From: Bdellovibrionales bacterium Ga0074139
GTDB lineage: Bacteria; Bdellovibrionota; Bdellovibrionia; Bdellovibrionales; Bdellovibrionaceae
Direction: 5' to 3'
Assembly: GCA_001464795.1 (NCBI GenBank)
Contig: LNEB01000007.1
Span: 62,001 to 126,000 of the forward strand
Length of the DNA: 64,000 nucleotides
The position numbers and the translations under genes were made by a program. The notes under the pieces are model-generated. The model made no database searches and was not told the origin of the DNA. It saw only the letters and a list, made by a program, of their open reading frames with translations. This document shows, in pieces, positions 52,531 through 61,945 of this stretch. Within the stretch, counting starts at the first letter, position 1. Each line of letters opens with the position of its first letter.

Positions 52531-54024
52531 TTACTGGAAGACAACAGGGTTGATTTCCACTTTCACTGACTGACGGTAGGCTTGCAGCCACTCGCTGAAA
52601 GCTTCATTGGCCCGAACACGAGTTTCAGTGTCACCTGATAATTCTTTTGTTGCCACTTTGTTGTTTTTAATTTCTTTGAGCTTCACGATCAATGTTTTGT
52701 CACCGTCTTGAATCACTTTGCTGATGTTAGGATTCGACATAATTTCCAACAAATGCTCCATCACTTTATCTGACAAATCAGGAACCCGGTCATCAGACAA
52801 ATCAAAAGCCGCCGAATCTTTCCATGACAGATTCAATGATTTCATAAAGTTTGCCACGTCCTGGCCTTTTTCAAATACATCTTTGATCTGCGATTTTTTT
52901 TGATTGATCAAATCCCTAGCTAATAACTGGGAAGCCAGTTCATTTTTGTGATCATTGAGATCCGCCGTTTTAGCTGCTTTTTTATCATTCACTTTAATCA
53001 GATGATAACCAAATTGAGTTTTTACAGGCTCTGAAACTTGACCGGGTTTTAGTTCAAAGGCCACTTTTTCAAATTCTGGAACCATTTGTCCGCGACCAAA
53101 AAATCCCAAATCCCCTTTTTTAATTTTAGAACCGGGATCATCACTGTTTTTTTCAGCCAAAGTTCCAAAGTCAGACTTTTCACTTTGAATTTTCAAGGAT
53201 TGAATTTTTTCAAGAGCTGCTTTTTCACTGATCACATCACCAGGTACAGTTTTGATCAAAATATGCTGAGCTTTCACTTGCTCGGCTTGATCAAACTGAT
53301 TTTTCCGAGCTTTAAATTCGTCTTCAACACGAGTCATAAAAGCTTTGTCTTCCATAGCTTTGCTGATTTCTGAAGGAGTGGTCTTGACCTGAGATTCTAG
53401 GGCTTTGGGGTCTACTTCTACATAAGATAAAACAACTTGTGTTTCTTTCAATTTTCTTTGCTGTTCGACTTCCAATTGATTGGGCGCACTACCAAGTTCA
53501 AAAATTTGCCGGCTGCGCTGAGATTCGATTTCTTTACGGATTAAAGATTCAAATTCCGTGGGAGTAAAGCCATTGCCTTCAAGGAATTGAAAATAAAGAT
53601 TTCTTTGGAAGACTCCGTTCACTTGAAAAATGGTGTAGTCTTTCACGATAAACTGAGCAATTTCCTCATTGGTGGCTGCTAGACCTTCCTTTTGTGCCGC
53701 TTGCGATACCAACTCAGAATTCACCAAACTTTGTACGGCCTCTTGGATCATGTTTTGACGCTGAGAGCTAAAATCCATGGAGCTGCCAAAAATTCGCTGA
53801 TACATCTGCTCGATTCGGCGCTGCTCACGCTTGAGATCGTTTTGAGTCAGAACATGGCGATTGACGACGGCCACATGTCCGTCACTAACACCCTGAGTGG
53901 CAAATCCGTAAAAAACGAAAACCATAACGATGGCACCAAAAAGGATGCTGGCCACAATTTTTTTGACGGAAAACTTTTTGCTGGAAACCGCTTTTTTCAT
54001 TTGATCTGAGAAATTATCATTCAT
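52531..54024 (-). CDS. PpiD/SurA-like peptidyl-prolyl isomerase
   Basis: 497 residues. One N-terminal membrane helix (IVASILFGAIVMVFVFYGFA) anchors it with the rest in the periplasm. A SurA_N-type chaperone region follows (VNRHVLTQNDLKREQRRIEQM...MIQEAVQSLVNSELVSQAA), then a parvulin domain at about 247-350 with VKAQHILIKTV, SDDPGSKIKKGDLGFFGRGQM and QFGYHLIKV. Such proteins help fold outer-membrane proteins leaving the Sec channel. AGGAG lies before the ATG. It is divergent from mreC. Confidence 0.88.
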   Translation of the reverse strand: MNDNFSDQMKKAVSSKKFSVKKIVASILFGAIVMVFVFYGFATQGVSDGHVAVVNRHVLTQNDLKREQRRIEQMYQRIFGSSMDFSSQRQNMIQEAVQSLVNSELVSQAAQKEGLAATNEEIAQFIVKDYTIFQVNGVFQRNLYFQFLEGNGFTPTEFESLIRKEIESQRSRQIFELGSAPNQLEVEQQRKLKETQVVLSYVEVDPKALESQVKTTPSEISKAMEDKAFMTRVEDEFKARKNQFDQAEQVKAQHILIKTVPGDVISEKAALEKIQSLKIQSEKSDFGTLAEKNSDDPGSKIKKGDLGFFGRGQMVPEFEKVAFELKPGQVSEPVKTQFGYHLIKVNDKKAAKTADLNDHKNELASQLLARDLINQKKSQIKDVFEKGQDVANFMKSLNLSWKDSAAFDLSDDRVPDLSDKVMEHLLEIMSNPNISKVIQDGDKTLIVKLKEIKNNKVATKELSGDTETRVRANEAFSEWLQAYRQSVKVEINPVVFQ

Positions 54025-54105
54025 CTTGAGTCACTCCTTAAAAGTTCTAAGAAAACTGCAAGGGCTCATGACACGACAAACACCCATTAATTTCAAGAGA
54101 AAAAG

Positions 54106-54133
54106 TTGAATTCTCTGGTTCATTTGCTAGCAT
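54106..54133 (+). promoter_or_regulatory. Candidate promoter for the mreC operon
   Basis: TTGAAT (54106-54111) and TAGCAT (54128-54133) with a 16-base spacer would start transcription near 54140, about 13 bases before the mreC TTG. Match is moderate. Confidence 0.3.
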
Positions 54134-54152
54134 GAGAGTCTCGAGGTGAAGT

Positions 54153-55034
54153 TTGATATTTTTGAATTTAAATTGGCGCAAGGTAGCACTTGTTATTATC
54201 GCGGGCTTACTTCCCCTGCTCTCTATCAATATGGAGCAAAAAGGCCGCGAAACGGATTGGATTAAACAACCCTTCCAGCTTGTGTCCGGACTGGCTCAAG
54301 ATTTATTTTTTAATTTTAGTTACGGTGTTCGCTCGACAACAGCCCATTATCTTAATTTGATCAATATTAAATCTGTGAACGAACAGCTCAGTGAATCCAA
54401 TGATCGACTCAAAACAGAACTCATGCTGCTTCGCGAGCTGGAGCTTGAAAACAATCGATTGCGAGATCTTTTACAGTTTAAACAAAAAACAAAAATGGAA
54501 ATGGTTACAGCCCGTGTTGTCGGCCGAGATTTAGTTCCCGATTACAATACCCTGACTTTGAATAAAGGCTCTGATCATGGACTCAAGCGCGGGCAAGCTG
54601 TCATCACATTAAAAGGTGCTTTAGGAACTTTACTAGAGGTAGAGCCTCAACGTTCCCATGTGATGCTGATCACAGATCGCTACTCTGTCATTGACGGACT
54701 GGTCGAAAAAACCCGAGCTCAAGGTTATGTGGAAGGCAACGGCGGTTCCGATTGTTCTTTGAAATACACGGACCGAAATATTGAACTGAATCCCGGTGAT
54801 TTAATTGTGACCGGTGGTTTAGATAATGTTTTTCCAAAGGGATTTCCGCTGGCAGTGGTTGAAAAAGTGGAAAATAAAGCCTACAGCGTGGCATTAAAAA
54901 TTGAACTCAAACCCATTGTTGAACCCAACGAAGTGGAAGAGGTTTTTGTTGTCGTGAATTCCTTGGGTGAAGATCTAAGCCCCCCGGTGACGTCAGTGAC
55001 CACAGCCACTGATCAGCCACCAAGGACCGAGTAA
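54153..55034 (+). CDS. mreC: Rod shape-determining protein MreC
   Basis: 293 residues from a TTG with GAGGTG upstream. One N-terminal helix (VALVIIAGLLPLLSI), a coiled coil (about 75-110, QLSESNDRLKTELMLLRELELENNRLRDLL), then the MreC beta-barrel core with TARVVGRD, NTLTLNKGSDHGLKRGQAVI and TGGLDNVFPKGFPLAVVEKV. It links MreB filaments to the elongation synthases. It overlaps the mreD start by 1 base; mreB is not in the window. Confidence 0.92.
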   Translation: MIFLNLNWRKVALVIIAGLLPLLSINMEQKGRETDWIKQPFQLVSGLAQDLFFNFSYGVRSTTAHYLNLINIKSVNEQLSESNDRLKTELMLLRELELENNRLRDLLQFKQKTKMEMVTARVVGRDLVPDYNTLTLNKGSDHGLKRGQAVITLKGALGTLLEVEPQRSHVMLITDRYSVIDGLVEKTRAQGYVEGNGGSDCSLKYTDRNIELNPGDLIVTGGLDNVFPKGFPLAVVEKVENKAYSVALKIELKPIVEPNEVEEVFVVVNSLGEDLSPPVTSVTTATDQPPRTE

Positions 55035-55573
55035 TGTTCATAGGACGAAAACTGGTTTATTTGTTTGGCCTGGTCTTAATCATTATTTTTCTATCCGCCT
55101 TTCAAACTGTTTTTTGGTTTCAACTTTTGGGTCAGCTCGCTCCACCTTTGTTGTGGTTATGCGTAATTAATTACGTCATTCTTGCCAGGCGTGAGCCCCA
55201 GTCACTGGTTTTGGTTTATTTGCTAGCCATCGCCGCTAGCAGTTTAAGCTCTATTAGTATCGGGGTTTTTCTGACTGTCATTTTCATTTATTTTTGGATC
55301 GTAGTTCTGTTCAAAGATAATTTTTATATTGAAAGCCTCAGTTATTTTATTTTACTCAATCTTGGTGGATCCTTTTTGTTTCATGTTTTATTTTACTGCA
55401 CATCTCGATTGCTCGAATCGAACCCTACACAAATTTTATTCTTTGATCGATTGACTCAAGTTTTATTAACACCTCTTTTTTCCATTCCCCTTTATTGGCT
55501 ACTGAAAAAATGGGAAAAGTACACGAAAGCCCCTGAAATCTATATGGATACAGCACGCTATGAATATGAATGA
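55034..55573 (+). CDS. mreD: Rod shape-determining protein MreD
   Basis: 179 residues with five or six hydrophobic helices (YLFGLVLIIIFLSAF, APPLLWLCVINYVIL, VLVYLLAIAASSL, IFIYFWIVVLF). Sequence conservation of MreD is low everywhere, so the call rests on size, topology and position between mreC and the class B PBP, the standard order of the elongasome operon. It overlaps the next gene by 14 bases. Confidence 0.85.
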   Translation: MFIGRKLVYLFGLVLIIIFLSAFQTVFWFQLLGQLAPPLLWLCVINYVILARREPQSLVLVYLLAIAASSLSSISIGVFLTVIFIYFWIVVLFKDNFYIESLSYFILLNLGGSFLFHVLFYCTSRLLESNPTQILFFDRLTQVLLTPLFSIPLYWLLKKWEKYTKAPEIYMDTARYEYE

Positions 55574-57551
55574 GTACGTTAACAATCCTGATGAAGCCAA
55601 AGAGTACTGGGATCGGTACAGGCTTTTTTATTTATTGCTTGTTATTTCCATTTCCTTATTTTCTGTCAGGCTTTGGTATTTACAAATCTTTAATGGTGCC
55701 GAGCTCAGAGACTTCTCTGATAAAAACCGTCTTAAAGAAATGAAAATTAAAGCTCCTCGCGGTCTTATGTTGGACCGTAATGGGGAAATCTTAGTGCAAA
55801 ATCTTTTGGGTTTTGAAGCTGTGATTTTGCCTCAGTACATTGATGATATCGAAAAGCTCAGCCAGGTGGTGGGACCCATTCTTAACCTAGAGCCTCAACG
55901 GGTGATTGAGCGAATCAAAAGAAGCCGCCGCGTGAATGGAGCGTTTGCAGCTGTAAAATTAAAAGAAGATTTATCTCGTGAAGAAGTGATTCGGTTGAAA
56001 AAAATCAGACTGGAAGTTTCAGGTCTTGAAATTCGAGAAACCATTTTAAGAAATTATCCCCTAGGTGAAAACGGGGCCCAGTTGTTTGGTTACGTCGGTG
56101 AAATATCAAAAAAACAACTTCCTAAGCTTAATAAGGATTTCGATGGGAAAATTCGCTTCGAGCAAGGTGATATCATTGGTAAAAATGGCCTTGAAGAAAC
56201 CTTGGAGCTGACGATTCGTGGTCGAGACGGTGTGAGACTTGTGCAAGTGGACGCCCATGGCCGTGAAACGGTTTCTTCAGCTTCTCCCAATTTGTATTCG
56301 GAATCTTTAAAGAACCAAGAGCCCATCAGCGGTCAGCATGCCGTTTTGACTTTAGATAAAACAGTCCAAGAAGCCGCTTGGAAAACCATGCAAACCAATC
56401 AAAGAATTGGCGGCATTGTAGCTATGAAAACCAACGGTGAAATTTTAGCTTGGGTCAGCGGTCCCTCTTTTAATCCCAATGAACTTTCCACAAGCATCAG
56501 CTCGGCCACTTGGACAAAATTGATCAGTGATCCTTTTAAGCCATTAAGAAATAAAGTCATCCAAGATCACGCATCCCCTGGTTCGACTTTTAAACCCCTG
56601 ATTGCACTAGCGGCACTGCAGGAAAATGAAATCTCTGATAGCACCATCGTCAGCGCACCTGGCGTTTTTTATTTTGGCCGAAGACCTTATCATGATCACA
56701 ATAAAGGTGGCCATGGTAACATCACCGTTTACGAAGCCATCGAAAAAAGTTCCAATGTTTTTTTCTACAAAATGGGAATCGCACTGGGTGTGGATAAAAT
56801 GTTTAATTATATGTCATCTCTAGGAATCGGCTCAAGAACCGGAGTGGAACTCAAACTTGAGGTTCCGGGACTGATGCCAAGTTCAAAGTGGAAAAAGGAT
56901 AATATCGGTGAAGATTGGCAACCTGGAGAAAACCTATCCACGGCCATCGGGCAAGGATTTGTGGCGTCTTCACTTATGCAGTTAGCCGTTTCTTACAATG
57001 CCATCGCCACAGAAGGTTTAGTGGTTAAACCTTACGTTATTCAAAAGATTTTAGACATGGACGGTAAAACAATTAAAGAGCACTACCCACAAATTCTTAG
57101 AAATCTTCAAGAGCGCCAAGCCAACGGCGTGCAAATTTCCAAGAAAAACTTTCAGATCGTCAAAGAAGGTATGCGCCGAGTGGCCAATGGCAATGCTGGT
57201 ACGGCACGGTTTTGGAAAATTCCAGGAGTTCCCTTTGCTGGTAAAACAGGAACAGCACAAGTGATGAGCTTTTCGGCTGATCAAATTTATTCCAATTGCA
57301 CTTCTCGTCCTATGCAACAAAGACATCATGGATGGTTCATTGGTTATGCACCCGCCGACAACCCTGAAATCACTGTGGCCGTTCTTGCTGAACACTCTTG
57401 CCATGGAAACACCGGAGCTGTTCCTTTATTCCGCGATGTGGTTCAAGCCTACTTTCAAAAGTATCATCCAGAGGTCATTGAAGAAGGTAAAAAAATAGCA
57501 AAAGTGAAAGCACCGTCTGTGGAAAAACCAACAGCTTCAGAGGACGATTAA
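55560..57551 (+). CDS. mrdA: Penicillin-binding protein 2 (elongasome transpeptidase)
   Basis: 663 residues. Short cytoplasmic start, membrane helix (about 22-40), dimerisation domain with RGLMLDRNGEIL and GKNGLEETLE, then the transpeptidase domain with S342-T-F-K345, SSN at 397-399 and KTGTAQ. The transpeptidase motifs are complete. It cross-links peptidoglycan during side-wall growth with RodA, encoded next (1-base gap). It may start at either of two ATGs 6 bases apart. Confidence 0.95.
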   Translation: MNMNEYVNNPDEAKEYWDRYRLFYLLLVISISLFSVRLWYLQIFNGAELRDFSDKNRLKEMKIKAPRGLMLDRNGEILVQNLLGFEAVILPQYIDDIEKLSQVVGPILNLEPQRVIERIKRSRRVNGAFAAVKLKEDLSREEVIRLKKIRLEVSGLEIRETILRNYPLGENGAQLFGYVGEISKKQLPKLNKDFDGKIRFEQGDIIGKNGLEETLELTIRGRDGVRLVQVDAHGRETVSSASPNLYSESLKNQEPISGQHAVLTLDKTVQEAAWKTMQTNQRIGGIVAMKTNGEILAWVSGPSFNPNELSTSISSATWTKLISDPFKPLRNKVIQDHASPGSTFKPLIALAALQENEISDSTIVSAPGVFYFGRRPYHDHNKGGHGNITVYEAIEKSSNVFFYKMGIALGVDKMFNYMSSLGIGSRTGVELKLEVPGLMPSSKWKKDNIGEDWQPGENLSTAIGQGFVASSLMQLAVSYNAIATEGLVVKPYVIQKILDMDGKTIKEHYPQILRNLQERQANGVQISKKNFQIVKEGMRRVANGNAGTARFWKIPGVPFAGKTGTAQVMSFSADQIYSNCTSRPMQQRHHGWFIGYAPADNPEITVAVLAEHSCHGNTGAVPLFRDVVQAYFQKYHPEVIEEGKKIAKVKAPSVEKPTASEDD

Positions 57552-57552
57552 T

Positions 57553-58677
57553 ATGGATATTTCTTTAGTCACAGGAGAAAAAAGTTTTTTCCATAAAGTG
57601 GATTGGACTCTTGTTGTTTTAATTCTTGGACTGCACGGTTTAGGCCTTATCAATCTTTACAGCGCGACCCACGGACCTTTAGATCAAAATGTGGCGGGCT
57701 TATTTATTAATCAAGGAATTTGGCTAGGCATTGGTTGGACTGTTTTTTTTACGATGACTTTAATGGACTACAGTTTACTGAACCGGATCGCTTACGTGGT
57801 TTATTTTTTAAATTTGGGTGCTTTACTGTATGTGACTTTATTTGGAAAAGTGGCTTTGGGTGCACAAAGATGGATTGACCTGGGACCCTTTCATTATCAG
57901 CCTTCAGAAACAATGAAGCTGGCTATGATTGTGGTTCTTGCTAAAGGTTTATCTCGCTATAGTGTTCACGGTAAGGGTCTTGGTTTTCAAGAGCTCGCAC
58001 TGCCTTTATTTCTTCTGGCCCTTCCCTTTGGCCTTGTCGTCGAACAACCCGATCTGGGAACTTCCATGATGATTACTGCTGTCTCTGTTTCCATGATTAT
58101 TTTTTGTAAAGTCAGAAGATCTATTATTATGGGAGCTGCGCTATTCTTAGCCATCGCCATCCCAGTTGCATGGAAGTACGGCCTTCATGACTATCAAAGA
58201 AACCGAGTTCTGACTTTTTTATCACCTAATAATGATCCCAGGGGAACAGGCTACAATAGCATTCAATCCCGTATTGCTGTTGGTAGTGGTCAATTTTTTG
58301 GTAAAGGTTACCGCAATGGAACGCAATCTCAGCTGGAGTTTTTACCCGAACGACACACGGATTTTATTTTCAGCGTTTTAAGTGAAGAGTGGGGTTTTGT
58401 CGGAAGCCTTTTAACATTAGGATTATTCGCTGGCCTTTTTTATACACTCGTCAGAATTGCATCCGGAGCTCGTGATAAATTTGGAGCCCTATTATGCGTG
58501 GGAATTTTGTTCTACGTGTTCTGGCATATGTTCGTAAATATCGGCATGGTCATAGGACTTCTTCCCATTGTGGGAATTCCTTTACCGCTTGTTTCCTACG
58601 GGGGATCTAGCATGTTGACCACAATGACAGGTTTGGGACTGGCTTCCAGCGTGGCTTTCAGGCGATACATCTTTTAG
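57553..58677 (+). CDS. rodA: Peptidoglycan glycosyltransferase RodA
   Basis: 374 residues, SEDS family with about ten membrane helices. Typical text: KVALGAQRWIDLGPFHYQPSE, VEQPDLGTSMMITAV, LPERHTDFIFSVLSEEWGFVG and GIPLPLVSYGGSSMLTTM. It polymerises lipid II into glycan strands in the elongasome with PBP2. It is the last gene of the mreC-mreD-mrdA-rodA operon. Confidence 0.95.
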   Translation: MDISLVTGEKSFFHKVDWTLVVLILGLHGLGLINLYSATHGPLDQNVAGLFINQGIWLGIGWTVFFTMTLMDYSLLNRIAYVVYFLNLGALLYVTLFGKVALGAQRWIDLGPFHYQPSETMKLAMIVVLAKGLSRYSVHGKGLGFQELALPLFLLALPFGLVVEQPDLGTSMMITAVSVSMIIFCKVRRSIIMGAALFLAIAIPVAWKYGLHDYQRNRVLTFLSPNNDPRGTGYNSIQSRIAVGSGQFFGKGYRNGTQSQLEFLPERHTDFIFSVLSEEWGFVGSLLTLGLFAGLFYTLVRIASGARDKFGALLCVGILFYVFWHMFVNIGMVIGLLPIVGIPLPLVSYGGSSMLTTMTGLGLASSVAFRRYIF

Positions 58678-58748
58678 TCTCACTTTGAATCACTGTCTAG
58701 AAAACCGACTGCTGTCAGTGTTTCCATGAACACCCGCTACCATTGCTT

Positions 58749-58754
58749 TATAAT
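58749..58754 (+). promoter_or_regulatory. Perfect -10 hexamer upstream of the lytic transglycosylase
   Basis: TATAAT lies about 100 bases before the transglycosylase ATG in the 178-base gap after rodA. I see no good -35 at the right distance, so a promoter is possible but unproven. Nothing else recognised in this gap. Confidence 0.3.
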
Positions 58755-58855
58755 ACCCTCTTACCAATTGTTTTTTTTTGAGAATCTGTGTGCTTTCAAG
58801 AGCTTAGCTAATGGCACACCAACTGCATCGATAGATTGTACGTTGGGAGACTCAA

Positions 58856-59599
58856 ATGGATACAAAGCAAATGAAAGCCTTCATGATCACAGGCTTAACG
58901 GTATTGGTGGTCGGATTTCAAAATTTTCAATTCATGCCAGAGGATCTTATGGGTTTAAAACCTGTGGATGAGTCGCAAAGGGTGAAACATGCCCGGGAAC
59001 TTCTAGGCTCTAAACAATATAAGAAAAGTGCAGCTTCAAATAAAGAACAACTTTCCAATATGCATTTTAAACTTTATCAAGAAGTACTGAAGCAATTGCC
59101 AAAAAATCACAAAGCTCATGCCTACAGAATTACTCGCACCATTTTGAATGAAAGTTCAAAGTATAATTTTGATCCTATATTTGTAGCCGCCATTATTAAG
59201 ACGGAATCTTCTTACAACCCTCTTGCCTTGGGTGGAGTGGGCGAAATTGGCTTGATGCAAATTCGTCCTGAAACTGCAAAATGGATGGCAAAAAAAGTAA
59301 AGATTCCTTATCACAGTGCGAGTGATCTCAAAGATCCTGTGAAAAATATCGTAATCGGTGTGGCTTATATGGATTATTTACGAGCTAAATTTGAATCCAA
59401 ATCTTACCGCTACATTGCTGCTTATAACATGGGACCCAAGAACGTCAGAAGATTGATTTCTCAACAGAAAAAGCCTGTGGAGTATTCCAGTAAGATTTTT
59501 ACGAATTATCACGCCACTTACAAAAGATTGGTCGAGCAAGGTATTAAGACTGACAACATGATGTCAGTCTTGGCAGAAACTAGCTCAAATGTTTATTAA
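58856..59599 (+). CDS. Lytic transglycosylase (SLT domain)
   Basis: 247 residues with an N-terminal hydrophobic signal or anchor (AFMITGLTVLVVGFQ). Residues about 95-215 form a Slt70-like domain: FVAAIIKTESSYNP with catalytic E117, GVGEIGLMQIRPETA, and AAYNMGPKNVRRLI. It cleaves glycan strands with 1,6-anhydro ends in the periplasm, which fits its position behind the elongasome genes. GGGAG lies before the ATG. It overlaps the convergent thioredoxin gene by 20 bases. Confidence 0.9.
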   Translation: MDTKQMKAFMITGLTVLVVGFQNFQFMPEDLMGLKPVDESQRVKHARELLGSKQYKKSAASNKEQLSNMHFKLYQEVLKQLPKNHKAHAYRITRTILNESSKYNFDPIFVAAIIKTESSYNPLALGGVGEIGLMQIRPETAKWMAKKVKIPYHSASDLKDPVKNIVIGVAYMDYLRAKFESKSYRYIAAYNMGPKNVRRLISQQKKPVEYSSKIFTNYHATYKRLVEQGIKTDNMMSVLAETSSNVY

Positions 59600-59909
59600 T
59601 AAAATCGACAATGGTGTCCTTCGGATGGTTTCCAACAAGCTGTCCGACTTCTTGACCACCTTTAAATAAAATCATAGCAGGAATTCCACGAACGCCGTAC
59701 TTCATCGGCGTTTCTTGATTTTGATCCACATTGATTTTAACAACTTGAACTTTTTCACCCATCTCAGAGGCAATTTCTTCAAGCTTAGGTCCAAGAGCTC
59801 GACAAGGTCCACACCACTCGGCCCAGAAATCAACTAAAACTGGTTTAGATGAATTGAGTACGTCTTTATCAAAGCTTGTATCAGTTACTGGTTGTGTTCC
59901 GGTTCCCAT
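59580..59909 (-). CDS. trxA: Thioredoxin
   Basis: Start set at the ATG at 59909, with AAGGA upstream; the longer frame lacks a ribosome site. 109 residues. Active site W32-C33-G-P-C36 in FWAEWCGPCRAL, then KINVDQNQETPMKYGVRGIPAM with the cis-proline, and FKGGQEVGQLVG. Cytoplasmic disulfide reductant. It starts 36 bases after the stop of the receiver-like gene on the same strand. Confidence 0.95.
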   Translation of the reverse strand: MGTGTQPVTDTSFDKDVLNSSKPVLVDFWAEWCGPCRALGPKLEEIASEMGEKVQVVKINVDQNQETPMKYGVRGIPAMILFKGGQEVGQLVGNHPKDTIVDFINKHLS

Positions 59910-59944
59910 GGCAAAATTCCTTTCGCTTAAAAAGCCACTGTAGA

Positions 59945-60772
59945 TCAAGTCCCTCTTTTGAACAAAGCCTTCACAAAATCTCGACGCAAATCGTCCTGAT
60001 TCTTAAGTTCTTCTTTCAATAAAGGGTCAACGAGATCCCTGAGGCGTGATTTAGCCTCTCGTTTGGTAAAACTTCCGCCTTCTAAGGGGGGTTGATTCTT
60101 TAAAATATTAGCATAAACCTGAGCTCTTTTCGAATCTTGCAAAAGAGGAGCTTCTGCCGCCTTTGGCTTGCCAGTTAACATATCTTCTAATTCCTGAAGC
60201 AAAGGATCCTGAATAGGTGTAACAGGAAATGAGTTTTCTTTATTGGAAATAACCTGAGCTTTTTCGGCAGGTGGCATTCCCGATGATCCACTGACAAAAA
60301 CTGAGTCTGAACCTGATTGAGTTGTTGAACCTTCCCTGCTGCTATCAGGTTCACGAATGGATCCATCCGCATTCATGGACTTAATTAATTTATCAAGCAA
60401 TTGATTGGAATCCAATCCTGCTAACTGAGAAATCACCTGCACCAGTTGAGTGGGAGCCACAGGGTGCTCGAGCCCCACATCCATTCGCATTTTTAAAATC
60501 TCTGTGGGTTGAGGCTTTGCATCGGCAAAGAATATAAGAATGCTTTGTCCGTCCCACCTTTGAGACTCACGAAGTCTTCGCCCCACTCCTGAAGTGCTAA
60601 TTTTAGGACTTCGACCTTGTCCGATGACGATTTGAGGATTGAAAGCTAGCAGCTGTTCAGGAAGTGAAAACTCACTTGTAATACCAAGCACATCAAAGCC
60701 GATTTTTTTCAGCATCAGCTCGACGGCCGTCAGCTCTTGGAAGTTATCATAGACGAGAAGAATTCGCAGCAT
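59945..60772 (-). CDS. Receiver-like protein lacking the phospho-acceptor
   Basis: 275 residues. Residues 1-120 have the shape of a receiver domain (LRILLVYDNFQELTAVELMLKKIGFDVLG...), but the first acidic pair is reduced to YD, and the position of the phosphorylated aspartate is IVIGQGRS, without aspartate. The lysine loop is replaced by VGLEHPVAP. It is therefore a pseudo-receiver that probably works without phosphorylation. A serine/proline-rich linker (about 145-190) leads to a helical C-terminal 80 residues. The gene is divergent from lptF with 7 bases between starts. Confidence 0.65.
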   Translation of the reverse strand: MLRILLVYDNFQELTAVELMLKKIGFDVLGITSEFSLPEQLLAFNPQIVIGQGRSPKISTSGVGRRLRESQRWDGQSILIFFADAKPQPTEILKMRMDVGLEHPVAPTQLVQVISQLAGLDSNQLLDKLIKSMNADGSIREPDSSREGSTTQSGSDSVFVSGSSGMPPAEKAQVISNKENSFPVTPIQDPLLQELEDMLTGKPKAAEAPLLQDSKRAQVYANILKNQPPLEGGSFTKREAKSRLRDLVDPLLKEELKNQDDLRRDFVKALFKRGT

Positions 60773-60779
60773 ACGATCA

Positions 60780-61934
60780 TTGTCGGGGAGGTTGAAAAAG
60801 AGGTCAACGACAGCCTTGAATCAGGTTAAACTTTCGTTAGAGATGCGAAATTTTCGAATACAACTAGCCCTTTTTCTAGAAATGCTTCCCGGATTTTTTC
60901 TGGGTTTATCCGTTTTTCTTTTGATTATTCTGATGTTTCAGGTCTTGAGGCTGACGGAATTCGCTTTGATTCACGGCGTAGATGTGGCCACTTTAGCAGA
61001 AATCATCTTGTTTATTTGCATCTCACTTCTGCCCGCTTTATTTCCCATGAGTCTTTTGTTTTCCATTCTGTGGACTTACAATCGGTTGAGTTATGACTCT
61101 GAAATTTTAGCTCTAAGGGCCTGTGGACTTTCTTTATGGCCCATCATGACCCCTGCCCTTGTTCTGAGTTTGATGATCGGACTTTTTTCCGCACAGACAT
61201 CCTTTGAGATGGCTCCCTGGGGAAACAGGCAATTTGAAGTTTTATTTAGTAATTTGAAACAAACAAAAGCTGCTGCCACCATTAAACAAGGGACTTTTTC
61301 TGAAGGACTTTTTGATCTTGTCGTTTACGCTAACCGCATTGATTCCAACACAGATAAAATGGAAGACGTTTTTATTTATGACGAAAGAGATCCTGATCAA
61401 CCACTCACGATTATTGCTAAGACAGGAGTCTTACAAAGAGATGAAAAACTTCCTGGCCACAAAGCCACTCTGATTCTAGAAAATGGCTCCATACACAGGA
61501 AAGCCGAGAGTCATACGAAAATTAATTTCGAAACTTTTGATGTGAGACTGAATGACCCCCTTGAAATTCGCGAGCGTGAAAAATCAGCTCCCTCGTGGAC
61601 TCTGAGTGATATTTTAACAAAACTCAATGAGCCCCTTCCACCAAAAGAAATGATCAAAGTTCAAATTGAGTGGCACAAAAGAATGGCCATTGCTGTTTTA
61701 TGCCTTATTTTTGGCCTGATGGGCGTGGGTCTTGGAATTCAAACAAATAAAAGAACCGCCAAGTCGTCGGGTTTTGTTTTGTGTTTAATTGTGATTGTAC
61801 TTTACTGGGTGCTTTACATTTCAGCCGAAGGCTTTGCAAGAAGTGGTCAATTGCCAGCAGCCCTTGCCATTTGGAGTCCTAATTTTCTTTTTGGTAGTTA
61901 TGCTTTGTATTCGATTAAAAAGATTTGGAATTGA
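60780..61934 (+). CDS. LPS export permease LptF/LptG family
   Basis: 384 residues from the TTG at 60780; a TTG at 60816 or the ATG at 60843 are also possible starts, and none has a perfect ribosome site. Three N-terminal helices (FLGLSVFLLIILMFQVL onwards), a periplasmic beta-jellyroll (about 140-270, IKQGTFSEGLFDLVVYA, TLILENGSIHRK), and three C-terminal helices (AIAVLCLIFGLMGVGLGI onwards) are the LptF/G layout. It moves LPS from the inner membrane into the Lpt bridge. The text RLSYDSEILALRACG is typical of LptF/G. No second permease gene is adjacent. Confidence 0.88.
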   Translation: MSGRLKKRSTTALNQVKLSLEMRNFRIQLALFLEMLPGFFLGLSVFLLIILMFQVLRLTEFALIHGVDVATLAEIILFICISLLPALFPMSLLFSILWTYNRLSYDSEILALRACGLSLWPIMTPALVLSLMIGLFSAQTSFEMAPWGNRQFEVLFSNLKQTKAAATIKQGTFSEGLFDLVVYANRIDSNTDKMEDVFIYDERDPDQPLTIIAKTGVLQRDEKLPGHKATLILENGSIHRKAESHTKINFETFDVRLNDPLEIREREKSAPSWTLSDILTKLNEPLPPKEMIKVQIEWHKRMAIAVLCLIFGLMGVGLGIQTNKRTAKSSGFVLCLIVIVLYWVLYISAEGFARSGQLPAALAIWSPNFLFGSYALYSIKKIWN

Positions 61935-61945
61935 TAAAAAACAGA

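Noticed and set aside
58726-58971. 81-codon open frame between rodA and the transglycosylase
   Set aside because: It has no ribosome site, its sequence is not protein-like, and it overlaps the true transglycosylase start in another frame.
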